Positions 30,504 to 33,549 of a stretch of DNA of 33,549 bases are shown here, piece after piece. Positions within the stretch are counted from its first letter, which is position 1. Each line of letters begins with the position of its first letter. The notes under the pieces were generated by a model that was not told the origin of the DNA, did not search any database, and saw only the letters and a program-made list of their open reading frames with translations. A program made the translations under genes and the position numbers. This DNA is from Klebsiella pneumoniae (GTDB lineage Bacteria; Myxococcota_A; UBA796; SXON01), in contig CAMAWH010000055.1 in assembly GCA_945861635.1 (NCBI GenBank), positions 1 to 33,549 of the forward strand, read 5' to 3'.

Positions 30504-32315
30504 CTACGTGTCCCGCTCCGTCCGCACGACGGTTCGCTGGTTTCCGGCAAGAATCTTCTTGCGCAAACGCACGCTGTGCGGCGTCACCTCGACGAGATCG
30601 TCCTCCCCGATGTACTCGATCGCCTTGTCCAGGGTCATCTGTGCGGGCGGGGTGAGCGTCAATTTCTCCTCCGCGCCACTGTTCCGAACGTTCGTCAAGT
30701 GCTTTTCACGGCAGACGTTGACGTTCATGTCATTTTCCCGGGCGTTTTCGCCGATGATCATGCCCTCGTACACCTGCGTCTGCGGCCCGATGAACATGCG
30801 TCCGCGCGGCTGGAGGTGGAACAGTGCGTACGTCGTCGTCTCTCCCGTACGATCGGCGATCAAGCTGCCGTTGATGCGCGACTGGATGAACCCGGCGTGC
30901 ACGTCGTACGCGTCGAACAGCGTGTTGACGAGGCCCATGCCGCGGGTGTCGTTCAGAAACTCACTACGGAAGCCGATCAGTCCCCGCGACGGTACGCGGA
31001 AGAACAGACGAACGCGGCCGGAGCCGTCCATCTTCATCTCGACCATTCGCCCCTTTCGAAGCGCCATCTTCTGCGTGATGACACCCATGAAGGTCTCGGG
31101 GAAGTCGAGCTGCGCGACCTCGTACGGCTCATGCGTGACGCCATCGACCTTGCGCAAGAGAACTTCCGGCTTGGAAACCGACATCTCGAAGCCTTCTCGC
31201 CGCATCTGCTCGATGAGAATGCCCAGCTGCAGCTCGCCACGGCCGTAGATGCGCATCGACTCGCTCGTACCCGTGTCTTCCATGCGGAGCGCAACGTTCG
31301 TCAGCATCTCCTTTTCGAGCCGCTCACGGATGACGCGTGCGGTGACGTACTTGCCCTCGCGACCTGAGAACACCGAGGTGTTCGCCGAGAATGTCATGCC
31401 GATGGTCGGCTCGTCGATCTTCAGCCGGGGCAAGGGCATCGGCGTTTCAAGGTTCGTCAGCGTGTCCCCGATGTTGATTTCGGGGATGCCGGCAATCGCG
31501 CAAACGTCCCCCGCCGACACTGCGGTTGCGGCTACGCGCTTCATGCCGTCAAAGGTGAACAACGTCGAAATCCGCACCTTCTTTGGAACGCCGGACTCGC
31601 CGATATGCGCAACGTCGGTCTTCTCCTTGAGGACGCCGTTGAACAAGCGCCCGATCGCGAGACGACCCACGTAAGGATCGTAGTCCAGCTGCGTGATGAG
31701 AATTTGAAGAACTTCATCCGCTTTTGCCATCGGCGGCGGAATGTGCTTCACGATGGTGTCGAACATCGGCCGGAGGTCGGTACCCTTCACCGCCGGGTCG
31801 AACGTACACCACCCGTCTCTCGCCACGGCGTACAGGATGGGGAACTCGATCTGTTCGTCACTAGCGCCCAGATCGATGAACAGGTCGTAGACTTCATTCA
31901 CGACTTCTGCAATGCGCGCATCGGAGCGATCAATCTTGTTGATGCACACGATGACCGCCAAGCCGGACTCAAACGCCTTGCGCAGCACGAAGCGCGTCTG
32001 GGGGAGCGGCCCTTCACTCGCATCGACCAAAAGCATGGCTCCATCGACCATTTTCAGCGTGCGCTCGACCTCTCCGCCGAAGTCCGCGTGTCCCGGCGTA
32101 TCGACGATGTTGATCTTGACGCCGCCGTAGTGAACCGACGCGACCTTGGCCATGATCGTGATGCCGCGTTCACGTTCGAGGTCCATCGAATCCATGACGC
32201 GCTCACCAACGTGCTCGTTGCTACGCCACGTTCCTGCCTGCCCGAGGAGACCGTCCACCAGCGTGGTCTTGCCATGATCGACATGTGCGATGATGGCGAT
32301 GTTTCGGATGGACAC
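30504..32315 (-). CDS. typA: TypA/BipA ribosome-associated GTPase
   Basis: 603 aa, full length. Translational GTPase that binds the 70S ribosome and helps 50S assembly and stress adaptation, in the cytoplasm. G1 AHVDHGKTT (10-18), switch region RERGITI (about 49-55), G3 DTPGHADF (72-79), G4 NKID (126-129). The elongation-factor-like domains follow, with the BipA-specific C-terminal part (RGRMFIGPQTQVYEGMIIGE, KHLTNVRNSGAEEKLTLTPP, YIGEDDLVEVTP). GTG start with AGGAG five bases upstream and a good promoter at 32338-32366. Confidence 0.97.
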   Translation of the reverse strand: MSIRNIAIIAHVDHGKTTLVDGLLGQAGTWRSNEHVGERVMDSMDLERERGITIMAKVASVHYGGVKINIVDTPGHADFGGEVERTLKMVDGAMLLVDASEGPLPQTRFVLRKAFESGLAVIVCINKIDRSDARIAEVVNEVYDLFIDLGASDEQIEFPILYAVARDGWCTFDPAVKGTDLRPMFDTIVKHIPPPMAKADEVLQILITQLDYDPYVGRLAIGRLFNGVLKEKTDVAHIGESGVPKKVRISTLFTFDGMKRVAATAVSAGDVCAIAGIPEINIGDTLTNLETPMPLPRLKIDEPTIGMTFSANTSVFSGREGKYVTARVIRERLEKEMLTNVALRMEDTGTSESMRIYGRGELQLGILIEQMRREGFEMSVSKPEVLLRKVDGVTHEPYEVAQLDFPETFMGVITQKMALRKGRMVEMKMDGSGRVRLFFRVPSRGLIGFRSEFLNDTRGMGLVNTLFDAYDVHAGFIQSRINGSLIADRTGETTTYALFHLQPRGRMFIGPQTQVYEGMIIGENARENDMNVNVCREKHLTNVRNSGAEEKLTLTPPAQMTLDKAIEYIGEDDLVEVTPHSVRLRKKILAGNQRTVVRTERDT

Positions 32316-32337
32316 GGGCGCTCCTGAAAGGGGGCGG

Positions 32338-32366
32338 CTTATGCCCCGCTAGAGCGGTTCCGTCAA
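32338..32366 (-). promoter_or_regulatory. Sigma70-type promoter of typA
   Basis: On the minus strand TTGACG (32361-32366) and CATAAG (32338-32343) are separated by 17 bp. Start of transcription is expected near 32331, giving a 15-16 base leader that contains AGGAG before GTG 32315. Confidence 0.65.
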
Positions 32367-32377
32367 TGTTCGTTGGA

Positions 32378-32394
32378 CGTTCGGTTCCCGAACG
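32378..32394. terminator. Perfect hairpin between the AgmX-like gene and typA
   Basis: CGTTCGG and CCGAACG pair around TTC. It is 34 bases after the stop of the upstream gene and just before the typA -35 element. No U-tract, so it could instead be a regulatory dyad for typA. Confidence 0.4.
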
Positions 32395-32427
32395 CGCTGG
32401 ATTCAGCAAACCGACGCGCGCGGTGAC

Positions 32428-33537
32428 CTAGAACGCGAACGGGTACGTGATCGTGAGCGGATCCCCATCGAACGGCGGGAATTGGATGTCCTTGATGGCA
32501 CCGGACAGGCAGCTGTCGAACTCCGTGCCGGCAAAGGCGCCGCTTGGAATCTTGGCGCTTGACACCGAGCCGGCCGATTGGATGGTCATCTTGACCTTCA
32601 CGCCGTTCGGCAAGGCGCCGGAGGACTTTTGCTCCTTGATGAAGCACAGTTTCACGCCCTTGTTGCTTTTGATCATGGTGTCGATGACGTGAACGTCGAG
32701 GCTGGCGCCCGCTTTCGGTGCCGGCTTGGAAGCGGGCTTTGGCGTGGGCTCCGGCGCCGCCGAGGCGGTGGTCCCGGACTTCGGCTGAATCCGCTCCGGG
32801 GGCAAGTCCTGCTGCGACGTCCGGCCCGACGAGCGCGGCTGCGACGTCGTCGTCGCGGGCTGGGTCCTGGCGACCGGGGCCGACGCAGGCGGGGCGGCAA
32901 CGGGCGCGGGTGCCGGCACAGTGGCTGGCGCCGGCGCAGTCAGCGTTGCGGCGGCGTCGGCTACCGGCGGCGCAACCGGGGCCAACGCTGCCACAGGGGC
33001 GGGCGTTGGGGCGGGCGGCGGCGTCGGGGCCGGCGCGTCCGGAGGCGGCTTCTTGATCAGCAAGGCCTCCGCCTTGGCCGGCGAGAGCTGCACGAGCTGG
33101 TCGGAATCCTGCGGACCCCCGAGGTTGGCCGCAGCGAAGTTGCCGGCCATCGTCAGCACGCCGACAAAAAACCCACCGGCGCCGGCCAATAGCCAGCTTG
33201 CCGGCCGTGAACCACGGCCACCGGTGACGAGTACGAGCGCGGTGACGCCCACGCCGAGCATCGCCAGGAAGACACCGATGGCCTGAACGATGCCATTTCC
33301 GATCGCGGCGTTGGTAGCAATGATGAACACGCCGAACATGGCGACGACGCAGGCCGCAAGGGCCACGGAGAGGTCTCCGCGCGCATCATGGCTTACGACG
33401 CCGCGGGCGGCGGCGGCGGCCGCAGAACTCGCCGCGGCCGCCGAACTCGCCGCAGCCGGCAACGGGGGCGCGGGCGGCGTCCCGATGACCGGGGAGCCGC
33501 GGTCGGAGTGGGGTGCCGCTGGCGGCGGCTTCATCAA
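32428..33537 (-). CDS. AgmX/PglI C-terminal-domain membrane protein
   Basis: 369 aa from TTG 33537; ATG 33534 is equally possible, and the frame stays open to the window edge, so the true start may lie outside. N-terminal Ala/Pro-rich region (1-50), three membrane helices (about 58-78, 83-105, 113-135), a long Pro/Ala linker (165-280) and a C-terminal domain from about 285: GVKLCFIKEQKSSGALPNG, VKVKMTIQSAGSVSSAKIPS, EFDSCLSGAIKDIQFPPFDG, ending ITYPFAF. The conserved Cys pair, central VxxxxxIxxxGxV and terminal YPFxF match the AgmX/PglI C-terminal (TonB-like) domain common in Myxococcota and linked there to gliding-motility and envelope complexes. It probably spans the periplasm. Confidence 0.85.
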   Translation of the reverse strand: MMKPPPAAPHSDRGSPVIGTPPAPPLPAAASSAAAASSAAAAAARGVVSHDARGDLSVALAACVVAMFGVFIIATNAAIGNGIVQAIGVFLAMLGVGVTALVLVTGGRGSRPASWLLAGAGGFFVGVLTMAGNFAAANLGGPQDSDQLVQLSPAKAEALLIKKPPPDAPAPTPPPAPTPAPVAALAPVAPPVADAAATLTAPAPATVPAPAPVAAPPASAPVARTQPATTTSQPRSSGRTSQQDLPPERIQPKSGTTASAAPEPTPKPASKPAPKAGASLDVHVIDTMIKSNKGVKLCFIKEQKSSGALPNGVKVKMTIQSAGSVSSAKIPSGAFAGTEFDSCLSGAIKDIQFPPFDGDPLTITYPFAF

Positions 33538-33549
33538 GCTCGGCTTTGC

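Overview
The window is high-GC bacterial DNA. It is dense in Asp-rich lipoproteins with MopE-type DCDD / CDGxDNDCDG metal-binding repeats, FG-GAP propellers, a DUF2330 protein with a Cys-Gly/Arg-rich C-terminal anchor of MYXO-CTERM type, and an AgmX/PglI C-terminal-domain protein. This combination points to Myxococcota or a close 'deltaproteobacterial' lineage; the assignment is inferred from protein families. The outer-membrane acyltransferase LpxD supports a Gram-negative cell. No rRNA, tRNA or CRISPR was seen.

Layout. 1-423: probable partial minus-strand gene and a GA microsatellite. 424-5745: pentameric ligand-gated channel homologue (minus), two translationally coupled unknowns, a small membrane protein, and a sulfatase-fold lipoprotein whose signal region carries a one-base frameshift. 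5746-11778: an AT-rich island and two very large convergent MopE-repeat lipoproteins. 11779-13049: a graveyard of three damaged genes (DUF1801 fragment, frameshifted secreted protein, beta-helix 3' fragment). 13050-16984: a Fic-fold regulator with an operator palindrome, an intact vapBC pair with a clear promoter, a doubly broken phd-vapC pair, and islands of an 8-bp degenerate repeat. 16985-20523: small lipoprotein, GNRA-loop terminator, DUF2330 protein, Asp/Thr-linker lipoprotein, NAD(P)-binding protein. 20521-21834: a RAYT transposase flanked by two direct REP-like double-hairpin elements. 21835-27508: MopE/FG-GAP lipoprotein, asnS-lpxD operon, another FG-GAP propeller protein. 27521-30046: secreted protein, its decayed duplicate, a broken HNH endonuclease and a small TIR-bounded element. 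30047-33549: membrane protein, typA with a promoter, AgmX-like protein reaching the window edge.

How the genes relate. Housekeeping functions (asnS, lpxD, typA) are interspersed with surface proteins and defence/addiction relics. Two patterns run across the window. Several exported-protein genes start directly after a TAnnnT-like hexamer at -10 spacing, suggesting leaderless transcripts. Three of the large lipoproteins share one design: a variable number of metal-binding units (about 1, 4 or 11) followed by exactly seven FG-GAP-like blades. The strongest candidate for a self-contained system is the REP/RAYT module; the strongest regulatory finding is the Fic operator palindrome.
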